Origin: JALONH01 sp046329235
GTDB taxonomy: Bacteria > Bacteroidota > Bacteroidia > Cytophagales > Cytophagaceae
Reading direction: 5' to 3'
Assembly (NCBI GenBank): GCA_046329235.1
Contig: JAXLVA010000001.1
Coordinates: forward strand, 2,232,001 to 2,296,000
DNA length: 64,000 nt
A program made the position numbers and the translations under genes. The notes beneath the pieces are model-generated. The model saw only the letters and a list, made by a program, of their open reading frames with translations, was not told where the DNA came from and searched no databases. Positions 28,320 to 36,842 of this stretch are shown in pieces (the stretch's first letter is position 1; the number at the start of each line of letters is the position of its first letter).

Positions 28320-28331
28320 ATAGAATTCTAT
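28320..28331. promoter_or_regulatory. 12-bp perfect palindrome upstream of pirin, possible operator
   Basis: ATAGAATTCTAT is its own reverse complement and lies in the 97-base gap between the Crp/Fnr gene and the pirin ATG, about 56 bases upstream. Crp/Fnr proteins bind as dimers to such symmetric sites, so it is a candidate operator. The half sites do not match a Crp (TGTGA) or Fnr (TTGAT) box. Confidence 0.35.
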
Positions 28332-28361
28332 ACTTAAAAAAACATTGAACTACTTCAAGTT

Positions 28362-28961
28362 CTACTCTTTCAATTTGGCCATTTTAGAACGTATTTTACT
28401 TAAAAACTCAGGGGATATCCCTAAGTAGGATGCTATGTAATGTTGGGGCACACGTTGTGGGACGTCAGGATATCGTTCAATAAACTCCCTATATCTGACA
28501 TCTGCGGATGATGACAATACTGAAACCAATCTGTTTAACATGAATGCGTGTGTACGTTGAATCATCATTCTGAACACGCGTTCAAACAAAGTTTTTTCTT
28601 GAAATAACTTCTCTTTCTCGCTATAAGTGATTGCAAGAATATACGTTTCTTCAAGGGTTTCTATAGACAATACAGAAGGGCGCTGCAGGGAAAAACTAGC
28701 TATATCTCCTACCCACCAATCCTCTTTGGCAAAATGTATAGTAACCTCATCCCCTTTATCATTAATAAAATAGGTGCGAACTAATCCTTTGACGACATAA
28801 GCCTCATAAGGGCAAATATCGCCAGGCTTGGATAGTAAAGTTTTAGCCGGGAAATGTATCAGCTGCATTTTGTCAAATAATGCAGAGCGATCACTCTCAG
28901 ATAGCTTTGAATTACGATTGAAAAAATCGTTAATATATACTAATGCTTCTTGTTTGGTCAT
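28362..28961 (-). CDS. Crp/Fnr-family transcriptional regulator
   Basis: The 199-residue protein has a cyclic-nucleotide-binding-like beta roll (about 35-130: LIHFPAKTLLSKPGD, YVVKGLVRTYFI, EVTIHFAKEDWWVGD). A short C-terminal helix-turn-helix follows (VPQHYIASYLGISPEFLSKIRSKM). This type is common in Bacteroidota. No FNR-type cysteine set for an Fe-S cluster is present. It is followed on the same strand by pirin and nitroreductase genes, which it probably controls. It starts 17 bases after the terminator of the gld operon, leaving little room for a promoter of its own. Confidence 0.9.
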   Translation of the reverse strand: MTKQEALVYINDFFNRNSKLSESDRSALFDKMQLIHFPAKTLLSKPGDICPYEAYVVKGLVRTYFINDKGDEVTIHFAKEDWWVGDIASFSLQRPSVLSIETLEETYILAITYSEKEKLFQEKTLFERVFRMMIQRTHAFMLNRLVSVLSSSADVRYREFIERYPDVPQRVPQHYIASYLGISPEFLSKIRSKMAKLKE

Positions 28962-28978
28962 TATTCAATATAATAAAA

Positions 28979-29006
28979 AAACACCTCTGAAATATCAGAG
29001 GTGTTT
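28979..29006 (-). terminator. Terminator of the gld operon
   Basis: A perfect 12-bp stem (AAACACCTCTGA with TCAGAGGTGTTT) and a 4-base loop lie 36 bases after the gldN stop. On the minus strand it ends in TTTTTTTATTATATTG. Confidence 0.88.
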
Positions 29007-29042
29007 GAATTAAGTGTTATCGTAGTAACCTTTTGGGGTCTC

Positions 29043-29906
29043 TTAGAATTCCCAAAGATTGTGTTCGTATTCTAATAAGGTAAAGGCAGCCCATTGAGAA
29101 GCCATGATACCTTTTTTCTGATCACCACCGTAGATGTCAGTGATGTAAGCATCTTTAGGGTTAGATACTTTAATGATATAAGAACTGAATAATCTTAAGT
29201 CAAAAGCATCTGCTAAATTTTTGTGCTCACGATCGTTTTCAGGGTTAAACCAAATTGCTTTAGGATTATCCTTGAATAATTTTTCGCATAACTCTTTGTA
29301 AGAGAAAGAAGCGATTGGGTACTGAATACCTTTGATGTTTGAAGGATGATCAGCAGGGACATACATTGTAATCGCGATAATATCAAAGTATTGGCGAGAA
29401 CGTTGTTTGTCAAATAACCACTCTTCTTTAATCTCTAACTGATAGATATCGCTAGGGAAGAAGTTGTTACCGGAAGTAGCTGCTAATAATGCATCAACGT
29501 CTTCGCCGTTAGCACGCATCATTTCAATTTCTTCTGGAGTTAATTCAGCTTGATCACTAGGGATTACCATCAATTTGTTAAACTCGTCAATAGTTAACTT
29601 GTTTCCGTTATCTAGTGAGTCATTTACATAAGGAGTGACAGTTCCACTTTTTACAGCTTCGATTAGAAGACGAGTAATCTCTCTGTTCTTAGAGAACATA
29701 GGGAGATTTTGTTTCTCTCTTAAATCTAAAGCTCTTACTAGGGTTTTGATATACATGATATCAGACAAATGAACCGGACGAACGGCATATTTATTGAAAC
29801 CTGTCGCATATGGATCTTCCCATTGTTTCGTAGCAGTTTCTTGAGCTACTGCTGTAAAACCAATGAAAGCGCAAAATAGAGATACGATAACACTTAATTT
29901 ATTCAT
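29043..29906 (-). CDS. gldN: Gliding motility / type IX secretion protein GldN (PorN)
   Basis: GldN forms the periplasmic ring of the type IX secretion core with GldK. The 287-residue protein has a Sec signal peptide (LSVIVSLFCAFIGFTAVAQ) and the diagnostic mature start YAVRPVHLSDIMYIKTLVRALDLREKQN, quoted here only in part: RPVHLSDIMYIKT and LDLREKQN. The family segment WLFDKQRSRQYFDIIAI follows. It is the last gene of the porP-gldKLMN run, 15 bases after gldM, and is followed by a strong terminator. Confidence 0.95.
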   Translation of the reverse strand: MNKLSVIVSLFCAFIGFTAVAQETATKQWEDPYATGFNKYAVRPVHLSDIMYIKTLVRALDLREKQNLPMFSKNREITRLLIEAVKSGTVTPYVNDSLDNGNKLTIDEFNKLMVIPSDQAELTPEEIEMMRANGEDVDALLAATSGNNFFPSDIYQLEIKEEWLFDKQRSRQYFDIIAITMYVPADHPSNIKGIQYPIASFSYKELCEKLFKDNPKAIWFNPENDREHKNLADAFDLRLFSSYIIKVSNPKDAYITDIYGGDQKKGIMASQWAAFTLLEYEHNLWEF

Positions 29907-29921
29907 AACGCTTTAATTTAA

Positions 29922-31535
29922 TTATTGAATTGGAACTGTGATGATAGGAGTACCTAAGTTTACTTTTTCTTTTTCACCACGGAAGTTAGTTCTGTATACT
30001 TCTTGAATTTCGATGATTAAACGATCGCCAGGTTGTGCAGATGCAGCAAACTGAGCTAAGTTAGCAACTTCAGAAGTAAATGTTTGTTGAGTAACCGGAC
30101 GCTTACCACGAGCTAACAATACGTTGTACTTAGTAACTGTGTATTTAGCATCTTTTGGTAAAGCTTTACCGAAGTTTTCTTCAGCAATTGCCTTAACAGA
30201 TAGAGCTCTAGGTCCTGGAGCAGCAACACCATTCTTTTGATCAACTTCTTTACCACCGTTTAATACTGTGATTTCAGGCTTAGGAATACCACGAACCTTG
30301 AATTCTTGAGATCCGATAGCAAATCCGCCAGAAGATACGTTTAATTTAACACCTGAAGGGCTAGTTGGTACAACCAATACATAACCTTTACCATTTTGAC
30401 CAGTTAAGTCAGCGCCATTAGCTGAGAATTGAGGAGCGTATTGAGATCCTAAAGCAGGAACTAATACATTCAATTCGTTACCACAACGTAAGTATAAAGA
30501 GTTAACTGTTGCAGATTGGATTTGGATTACCGGTTTAGCAACTACGAAAGGTACATCTAATGTAAATGTAGTATCTTTCCCTTTGTTATTGATAGTGATA
30601 GCACCTTTCCATTTTTGGTCAGAGTTACCATCTTTATCATAGTTAGAAGCTGAAGCTTTGAATTTAACTTGACCACGACCGTTTTTCACAGCGATTTCTT
30701 TACCGTTGAAAGTCATCTTAGGAGTAACAGTTGAAGCAGAAGCAGCTAAGAATAATTCTGCTTCGTAATCAGTACCCGCAGCAACTACACCAGATTTAGC
30801 AGTAGCAACAGCAAATACTTGGTCAAATTTCAAATCTGTAGCACCTACTTGAGAAGCTAAAGCTTCTAAAGCTTGTGTTTCGATTTTCTTCACTTCAGAC
30901 TCAAATGTAGCCATTACTGCAAGAGCAGCTACTAGAGGAGTTTCAGCAAAGTTTAGTTTACCGAAATCTTTAGATTTTTGATCTTTACTTTTTACTTTCG
31001 GATCATCTTTACCATCTAAAGCAATTTTTCTAGCAGGGACATATTCTTGTCCTTTTTCATCTTTACCAACAATAGTAGGAATCGTTTTTTCGCTATACTC
31101 ATTTAATTTAGTTTGTAAGGCATAAGCTTTTCCATTTTTGGAACCTTCTGGACCTACCATTAAGCTAGCTACTTTTTCTTCTTCCTTACCACCTTTGTAT
31201 GATCCGTCTTCTTCTTTACCACCAGTTACAGTGATCATTTCTTCACGAAGACCATTCATTAATGATATTAATTCAGAAGTTTTAGCTCTTACTTGAGCTG
31301 CTTTATCAACTACGGCTTTGTCTTTCCCGCCACCGTCGTCAACTGCTTTTTGAATTTTCTTAACTACATCACCGTTAGCTTTGTCTGCCACATCTACAGC
31401 ATACATTAAGCTATCGTCAAGGAACATGAACTTTTCCATGATCGCAGATGATACCTGTAACGCCAAGAGAGCCGTCAATACAAGGTACATCATACCGATC
31501 ATTTTTTGCCTTGGGGTTTCTTTACCTCCAGCCAT
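29922..31535 (-). CDS. gldM: Gliding motility / type IX secretion protein GldM (PorM)
   Basis: GldM is the periplasm-spanning shaft of the GldLM motor that powers T9SS and gliding. The 537-residue protein begins MAGGKETPRQKMIGMMYLVL, the highly conserved family N-terminus. It has one membrane helix at about residues 13-33. Four periplasmic domains follow, ending with the beta-rich region PKPEITVLNGGKEVD and a final GTPIITVPI. Length and ends are normal. It lies 69 bases after gldL and 15 before gldN. Confidence 0.97.
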   Translation of the reverse strand: MAGGKETPRQKMIGMMYLVLTALLALQVSSAIMEKFMFLDDSLMYAVDVADKANGDVVKKIQKAVDDGGGKDKAVVDKAAQVRAKTSELISLMNGLREEMITVTGGKEEDGSYKGGKEEEKVASLMVGPEGSKNGKAYALQTKLNEYSEKTIPTIVGKDEKGQEYVPARKIALDGKDDPKVKSKDQKSKDFGKLNFAETPLVAALAVMATFESEVKKIETQALEALASQVGATDLKFDQVFAVATAKSGVVAAGTDYEAELFLAASASTVTPKMTFNGKEIAVKNGRGQVKFKASASNYDKDGNSDQKWKGAITINNKGKDTTFTLDVPFVVAKPVIQIQSATVNSLYLRCGNELNVLVPALGSQYAPQFSANGADLTGQNGKGYVLVVPTSPSGVKLNVSSGGFAIGSQEFKVRGIPKPEITVLNGGKEVDQKNGVAAPGPRALSVKAIAEENFGKALPKDAKYTVTKYNVLLARGKRPVTQQTFTSEVANLAQFAASAQPGDRLIIEIQEVYRTNFRGEKEKVNLGTPIITVPIQ

Positions 31536-31604
31536 AATCTTATTATTTTATAAGCTTGTTAAACAAATGATCAATTAATTATTAATGTGTCCGCTTGTAT
31601 GAGA

Positions 31605-32390
31605 TTAACCTCTCATTGCAGTTAACATGTTACCATACACGTTATTCAAGGAAATTAAGTTCTTAGAAAGTTTACCTAATTCGTCTTTGAATTGTTGTGT
31701 ATCTTTTGATGCATCAGCCATGTTTTCCATAGCAGCAGATAAGTTAGCATAGAACTTGTTCATAGCTCTTAAGTGGTTATCAGCATCTTTTAATTCCATT
31801 TCATAAACTGCGTTCAATGCACCTAAGTTTTTAGTAATTTTTTGAACTTGCTCGTGGTAACCTTGAGCTTCTACAGAAGCAGATGCCATACCAGACATTG
31901 CATCAGCAGTTTTAGAATATGCATCGTTCATTTTGTGTAATGAACCAGTTGCGTTTTTAATAGCAGAAGTATATTCACCTGAAGCAACCGTAGCATCTGA
32001 TAAATCAGACATTTTAGATACGTTATCGCTTAATGAATTTAAACCTTGACCTAAACGGCTAACCACAGATTGGTTGATATTAGCAGAAGCTAACATATCA
32101 TCTAATTTTGCAACTACACCAGATGAAGTAGCAGGCTCATCATCATCACCGTCGAAATCTTCAGCTAATTGAGGGTATACTCTTTCCCAAGCTGGATCTT
32201 TGTGAGGTTTTTGGAATGCTGAAATAGCAAAGATGATCGCCTCTGTACCAAGACCTACAACTAGCATAGGACCTGCAAATGGCCAGTGCATAATTTTAAA
32301 TAACGCACCGATAATAACGACCGCCGCACCAAGTCCATACACTTTAGGCATGATCACGTCTTCAAGTAAATTTGTGCCTTTCTTGCTCAT
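31605..32390 (-). CDS. gldL: Gliding motility / type IX secretion protein GldL (PorL)
   Basis: GldL is the inner-membrane stator of the proton-driven T9SS motor. The 261-residue protein has two membrane helices near its N-terminus (VYGLGAAVVIIGALFKIMHW and MLVVGLGTEAIIFAISAF). The motor glutamate, Glu50 here, lies within the second. The IMHWP turn is characteristic. The rest is a helical cytoplasmic domain rich in Ala, Asn and Met (LNSLSDNVSKMSDLSDATV). It sits between gldK and gldM, as in all known clusters. Confidence 0.96.
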   Translation of the reverse strand: MSKKGTNLLEDVIMPKVYGLGAAVVIIGALFKIMHWPFAGPMLVVGLGTEAIIFAISAFQKPHKDPAWERVYPQLAEDFDGDDDEPATSSGVVAKLDDMLASANINQSVVSRLGQGLNSLSDNVSKMSDLSDATVASGEYTSAIKNATGSLHKMNDAYSKTADAMSGMASASVEAQGYHEQVQKITKNLGALNAVYEMELKDADNHLRAMNKFYANLSAAMENMADASKDTQQFKDELGKLSKNLISLNNVYGNMLTAMRG

Positions 32391-32471
32391 TTTCGTAATA
32401 AAATTTAAGTGGTTTTACAAAATTTAGATTTATTGGGTTGTTTTAATATACTATAACAAGGATATATTGGA

Positions 32472-33506
32472 TTAGAATTCGTAACCGGAAGAACGACCTA
32501 AGTAAGTCATTACACAACGGAATCCAATATATGATTTAGAAGTATCTTGGTACTCATAAGTTCTCGTACCTGTTTCCAAATAGTACGCGATATCTTTCCA
32601 AGAACCACCACGAACGATTTTACGAGGTTCGTCATCGTTGTAGTAAGTAGGGTTTAAGTCCCAAACTACAGGAACAGCTGCGTCATAGAACGCATCTTCA
32701 CACCATTCCGAAACGTTACCAGCCATATCATATAGACCAAAATCGTTAGAGAAATAAGAAGCTACTGGTGAAGTGTACATGAAACCGTCATCATAGTAGT
32801 TACCACGACCTGGTTTGAAGTTAGCTAACATACAACCTTTAGCGTTACGGATGTACGGGTTACCCCAAGGATACTTCGCCATATCACGTCCACCTCTTGC
32901 TGCATATTCCCATTCAGCTTCAGAAGGTAAACGGAAGCGAGGCATTTGCCACATACCGTTTTGTGCTCTCCAATTGTTCATGTGTTGAGTTCTCCACTCG
33001 CAGAAGTAACGAGCAGCCCACCAGTCAACACCAACTACCGGATACTCGTCAAATGCAGGGTGTGCATAGTAGTATTCCATCATTGGGTCACCCATGTGGT
33101 GTGAAAAATCTCTTACCCATACAGTAGTATCTGGGTAAAGTTCTGTCATGATATACTCTTCTCCTAAAACAGAAACAGAGTCAGCTAACATAACAGTAAT
33201 GAATTGACGATATTCGTTATTGGTAATTTCGGTTTCATCCATATAGAAACCACCAATGGTAACTTGTTTGTTTAAGTTGATTTGGGTTGCAGGTACATCC
33301 TGATCCGCTTGCCCCATGTGGAACGTTCCGGACGGACAAACCACCATACCGTAAGGTACAGTTTGAATCCATGATTCTCTACCTGGTACGCCAATAAGGT
33401 CTCCACCACCATCGGATGGACCTTTTGAACAACTCTGCATAACTAGGGCAGTTGCCAAAGCACCCAATAATGCCAAGCGTTTTCCAATAACACTGAATTT
33501 ACTCAT
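32472..33506 (-). CDS. gldK: Gliding motility / type IX secretion lipoprotein GldK (PorK)
   Basis: GldK is an outer-membrane lipoprotein that builds the periplasmic ring with GldN. The 344-residue protein has a lipoprotein signal with lipidated Cys26 (ATALVMQSCSKG). An FGE-sulfatase (formylglycine-generating-like) fold follows, with segments FHMGQADQD, GGFYMDETEITNNEYRQF, RLPSEAEWEYAARGG and DMAGNVSEWCEDAF. The related GldJ shares this fold, but the position between porP and gldL identifies GldK. It is not expected to be an active FGE enzyme. Confidence 0.95.
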   Translation of the reverse strand: MSKFSVIGKRLALLGALATALVMQSCSKGPSDGGGDLIGVPGRESWIQTVPYGMVVCPSGTFHMGQADQDVPATQINLNKQVTIGGFYMDETEITNNEYRQFITVMLADSVSVLGEEYIMTELYPDTTVWVRDFSHHMGDPMMEYYYAHPAFDEYPVVGVDWWAARYFCEWRTQHMNNWRAQNGMWQMPRFRLPSEAEWEYAARGGRDMAKYPWGNPYIRNAKGCMLANFKPGRGNYYDDGFMYTSPVASYFSNDFGLYDMAGNVSEWCEDAFYDAAVPVVWDLNPTYYNDDEPRKIVRGGSWKDIAYYLETGTRTYEYQDTSKSYIGFRCVMTYLGRSSGYEF

Positions 33507-33684
33507 ATCCTTGTTAAATTATTACTAACCTGTTTTAACTATTCTTCACCCATTTTACATAAAATGGAATGTTAAAATAGCATAATTTTCTTTTAGAACG
33601 CAAGAATTTGATAGATATTATTTTTATACAATTATTAATAAATATATTGCAATATCTTCAAAAACCTGATTTTAAGCTTATTAA

Positions 33685-34725
33685 CTACTCTTCGTCGTAT
33701 TCTTCGTGACGATATCTTGGGGTACGAACCGGAGGTTTTGGTATCTCCCAAGGCACTGGAATAACGTATGAAAGCATGATTTCATGCGACGTACGTGTTT
33801 TTGCCTTTACCCCACTAGTTACGAAATCAAATGCATAGCCTATTCTCAATGCATTATTTTTCAATAAACTAACACCTAATAAAATAATGATATCATCATT
33901 GGCATACGTTTGACCACCTTTGTCAATATCTTTCGCAGCAATTGATTGACGTAAACTTAAACCACCCCAATATTTTTCATTATAAGTAGCTAAACCTCCA
34001 ATTAAGAAAGTGTATTGATTTAAATCCGTTTGAAAAAAGGCATTAGGGGTCACTACTAAAGATGTACCTAACTTAAAGTTATATCCCCCAGTAATGTACA
34101 TGTGGTTACTTAATTTGGATGAGATACTATCAAATCCATAAGAGAATTTAGATCTAGGTAAGTGGCCCGCACTTACACCGATATAATATTTTGGATGGTG
34201 ATAATATAAACCTGCTGCTAAGTCTAATTTCATTTGACTAGCAGTACCGTTCACTAATGCTTGATAAATCGGGTCATTTTGATCAATTACTTTGTACCAA
34301 TCACCTACGATGGACTGGTTGTAAACCCCACCTCTCAAACCTACACCTAATTTACCTTCTCCGATTTTGAAGTGATAAGCTCCTGAAAGTTGAAATTCTG
34401 TAGTTCTCACAGGACCTTTAGTGTCATATAAGAAATGAAAGCCTGCACCTGTTCTTCTTTCAAAGAAAGGAAGTAAGGATGAACCTGTGATTACTGTACT
34501 AGTTGGAGAATTACCGCCTTGTACATCAGAAGAGGATTGATAACCTAACCATTGCCTTCTGAAAATACCGGTGAATCTAGTATTACCTTCAATACCGGCA
34601 TAACCAGGATTGACATACATTGAATTAAATGAGTAATGACTAAACTGGGCGTCTTGTTGTGCATTTGCTACAAAAGATGCCCCTAGAACTAAAAATAGAA
34701 CTATAAGTAAGGAGTTTCTTTTCAT
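33685..34725 (-). CDS. porP: PorP/SprF-family type IX secretion outer-membrane protein
   Basis: The frame is open to 34791, but I choose the ATG at 34725. It gives a clean signal peptide (MKRNSLLIVLFLVLGASFVANAQ) with cleavage before QDAQFSHY, and a -7 element sits between the two starts. The 346-residue protein has the family core QFSHYSFNSMYVNPGYAG and a predicted beta barrel (YHFKIGEGKLGVGLRGG, GGYNFKLGTSLVVTPN). PorP anchors or organises the T9SS core at the outer membrane. It heads the run porP-gldK-gldL-gldM-gldN, the same order as the porPKLMN operon of Porphyromonas. Confidence 0.92.
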   Translation of the reverse strand: MKRNSLLIVLFLVLGASFVANAQQDAQFSHYSFNSMYVNPGYAGIEGNTRFTGIFRRQWLGYQSSSDVQGGNSPTSTVITGSSLLPFFERRTGAGFHFLYDTKGPVRTTEFQLSGAYHFKIGEGKLGVGLRGGVYNQSIVGDWYKVIDQNDPIYQALVNGTASQMKLDLAAGLYYHHPKYYIGVSAGHLPRSKFSYGFDSISSKLSNHMYITGGYNFKLGTSLVVTPNAFFQTDLNQYTFLIGGLATYNEKYWGGLSLRQSIAAKDIDKGGQTYANDDIIILLGVSLLKNNALRIGYAFDFVTSGVKAKTRTSHEIMLSYVIPVPWEIPKPPVRTPRYRHEEYDEE

Positions 34726-34778
34726 AATGAGTATGAATAACTTACTGAGCGTATACGTGATTTTTATGGTACCGTTGA

Positions 34779-34786
34779 CAAACATA
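34779..34786 (-). promoter_or_regulatory. Candidate -7 element of porP
   Basis: TATGTTTG on the minus strand matches TAnnTTTG exactly and would start the mRNA about 49 bases before the porP ATG. It lies just after the AT-rich hairpin that ends hemD. The -33 region is T-rich only. Confidence 0.5.
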
Positions 34787-34788
34787 TA

Positions 34789-34843
34789 CAAAAAATATAG
34801 GATTTAAAAATGCAACATCCTTTTTTATTCCTATATTTTTTTG
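34789..34843. terminator. AT-rich hairpin between hemD and porP
   Basis: CAAAAAATATAGGA (34789-34802) is matched by TCCTATATTTTTTTG (34829-34843), with one extra T in the second arm and a 26-base loop. On the minus strand the core TATAGGA/TCCTATA stem is followed by a run of six T. It could end the hemD transcript just before the porP promoter. Confidence 0.45.
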
Positions 34844-34846
34844 TAC

Positions 34847-35638
34847 TTATTTAATATTATTTGCTTTCTTAATGTACAATTCCAGCGCTCCTGTCATAGA
34901 CGGAGCATTAGGTAATGGCGCCTCTATATCAAGTGCCAAGCCGGCATCTCTCACTGCTTTTGCTGTCGTTGGGCCAAATGCCGCAATTCGAGTATTTTTT
35001 TGTTCAAAATCAGGGAAGTTGGCAAACAAAGAGCTTACTCCACTTGGGCTGAAGAAGGCTATAATATCATAATTAACACTTGCTAAATGCGATAAGTCAC
35101 TTGCAACTGTCTTATAAAAAACAGCTTCGTTAAATGTGAAATTGTTCTTCGCCAAAAACAAAGGAATATCATCCTTACGGATACTAGAGCAAGGATATAA
35201 AAACTTCTCTGTTTTGTGTTTTTTCAATACTTCTTCTAAATCTTGTGCCGTCTTTTTCCCGGCAAATATTTTTCGTTTTCTAATAACGATATACTTCTGA
35301 AGGTAATTTGCTGTCTGTTCCGTGATACAGAAATATTTCATTTCGGCAGGAACTTCAATTCTGTTTTCAGAACAAATTCTGAAAAAATTATCAATAGCAT
35401 TTCGACTCGTAAAGATGACTGCAGTATGCGCTAAAATATCGATTTTTTGTTTTTTAAACTCTTTACTGTCTACAGGCTCTATTTGGATAAAAGGTATAAA
35501 ATCTACTTTTAACTTATACTTTTCTGCTAAAGTAAAATAGGGGGACTTGTCATCCGTAGGTTTTGGTTGTGAAACTAAAACACTAGCCACTTTTTTTACT
35601 TTTACAGGCTCTTTTTCTTTCGCCTTAATCTCGCTCAT
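34847..35638 (-). CDS. hemD: Uroporphyrinogen-III synthase
   Basis: HemD cyclises hydroxymethylbilane to uroporphyrinogen III in tetrapyrrole synthesis. The 263-residue protein has the two-lobe HemD build: a first lobe with VSQPKPTDDKSPYF and IFTSRNAIDNFF, and a second with FFSPSGVSSLF and IAAFGPTTAKAVRDAGL. The last two blocks are the best family signatures. The charged N-terminus (KAKEKEPVKVKK) is an extension seen in Bacteroidota members. It follows the DUF4271 gene by 43 bases and precedes porP. Confidence 0.88.
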   Translation of the reverse strand: MSEIKAKEKEPVKVKKVASVLVSQPKPTDDKSPYFTLAEKYKLKVDFIPFIQIEPVDSKEFKKQKIDILAHTAVIFTSRNAIDNFFRICSENRIEVPAEMKYFCITEQTANYLQKYIVIRKRKIFAGKKTAQDLEEVLKKHKTEKFLYPCSSIRKDDIPLFLAKNNFTFNEAVFYKTVASDLSHLASVNYDIIAFFSPSGVSSLFANFPDFEQKNTRIAAFGPTTAKAVRDAGLALDIEAPLPNAPSMTGALELYIKKANNIK

Positions 35639-35681
35639 GATATTTTTATATACGCGGAACTTTGTTAAACCACATCCTTAG

Positions 35682-36842
35682 TTAACCCAATAATATTCGA
35701 TAAGCGATGCTTATGGGCACTAATTCTGCGGTGCAAATGTACGAAAATAAATAGACATTTTTAAGTTCCGACCTTACAAAAATCATATAACTAGCTAATA
35801 ATGAAACTAAAATGAGTATTAAATAAAATATTACAGCAATTATTTTGGCATCCCCTTCAAAAACGCCCGGCCAAAGTGCCTTAATTAACAGTATGATAAT
35901 CAGCCAAACCAAGCCTAACTGGTACAAATAATTCAAAATGATATAATTTTCTAATGAGGATACTCCTGAATCAAAAGTGAACTCATTGAGCATTTTTACA
36001 TATACTAATTTCAAAAGTTGAACTCCGGTCAAAAACAAAAATACATAGATTACAAAATCGGTAGCATTCATGTTTAAAGGTGATACCCAGAACGGAATAT
36101 TAAACCTCAAATGCCCATTAAATCCTGCTACATAAAAGATCAACGTATACAAAAAGGCATTCAATACAACCAGATAAAGTGTTAAACTTCCGCTTTTATC
36201 AGATAACATCAACTCTGTACTACGATCAATCCCCACATGCAACAATTGTCCGCCTTTTAATAAAACATGTTTGTAAAATATAAGCAAGCCAACCAATATC
36301 ACTATTAGCAATATCATTACTCCTTGATCCCAGTCTTGATTTTTTATTTGAATGGGAGCTGAAATAACATTTGCTCTACTCTTTTGATTTAATGAATTAA
36401 GTTGATCTGGGGTAATAGGCAAACTAACCTCTAATGAATCTTGGAACAACTGAAACCTAGGGTGATAAAACAATACGAATAATGGCTTTTGGGAACTAAC
36501 TTCTGCTAACTGCTTTATAGGCACATACACTCTTTCACCTTTCCCTAGGCTTGTGTACTTATAAATTAATTGATTATCTATAAAACATGTTAATCCATTG
36601 GTCGCATAAAAGGAAAGATAGCCATCTTGTAAAAATTCTTCTCCTATGAAAACACCAGCTTTATTTACAACAATGTTGTCTTCTACTTGAGGAACAAATT
36701 TTTGATAGTATTTATCATACACATACCAATCATCCGACATATCTTTTACTTGAATATAGTCGCTCTCTTGAGCCCAAGTGATGGTACTCAAACAACATAA
36801 ACATATCCAAATAAGTACATTAATTGACGCTCGCATGTACAC
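35682..36842 (-). CDS. DUF4271 membrane protein
   Basis: The 386-residue protein has a signal peptide (NVLIWICLCCLSTITWAQ). A periplasmic N-terminal half of about 150 residues follows (VKDMSDDWYVYDKYYQKFVP). Six or seven membrane helices come next, matching the DUF4271 build found in Bacteroidota beside hemD. Its function is not known. Conserved location next to hemD, and here to T9SS genes, is the only hint. The start is ATG at 36842 or at 36836. Either overlaps the 3' end of the upstream WecA-type gene, so the two are translated from one mRNA. Confidence 0.78.
   Translation of the reverse strand: MYMRASINVLIWICLCCLSTITWAQESDYIQVKDMSDDWYVYDKYYQKFVPQVEDNIVVNKAGVFIGEEFLQDGYLSFYATNGLTCFIDNQLIYKYTSLGKGERVYVPIKQLAEVSSQKPLFVLFYHPRFQLFQDSLEVSLPITPDQLNSLNQKSRANVISAPIQIKNQDWDQGVMILLIVILVGLLIFYKHVLLKGGQLLHVGIDRSTELMLSDKSGSLTLYLVVLNAFLYTLIFYVAGFNGHLRFNIPFWVSPLNMNATDFVIYVFLFLTGVQLLKLVYVKMLNEFTFDSGVSSLENYIILNYLYQLGLVWLIIILLIKALWPGVFEGDAKIIAVIFYLILILVSLLASYMIFVRSELKNVYLFSYICTAELVPISIAYRILLG

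Noticed and set aside
32472..33506. GldJ or a formylglycine-generating enzyme
   Set aside because: Same fold, but position between porP and gldL and the lipoprotein start identify GldK.
33640..33660. ATATTGCAATAT palindrome between porP and gldK
   Set aside because: Twelve bases, nearly all A and T, in a very AT-rich spacer, with no regulator nearby. Chance is a good enough explanation.
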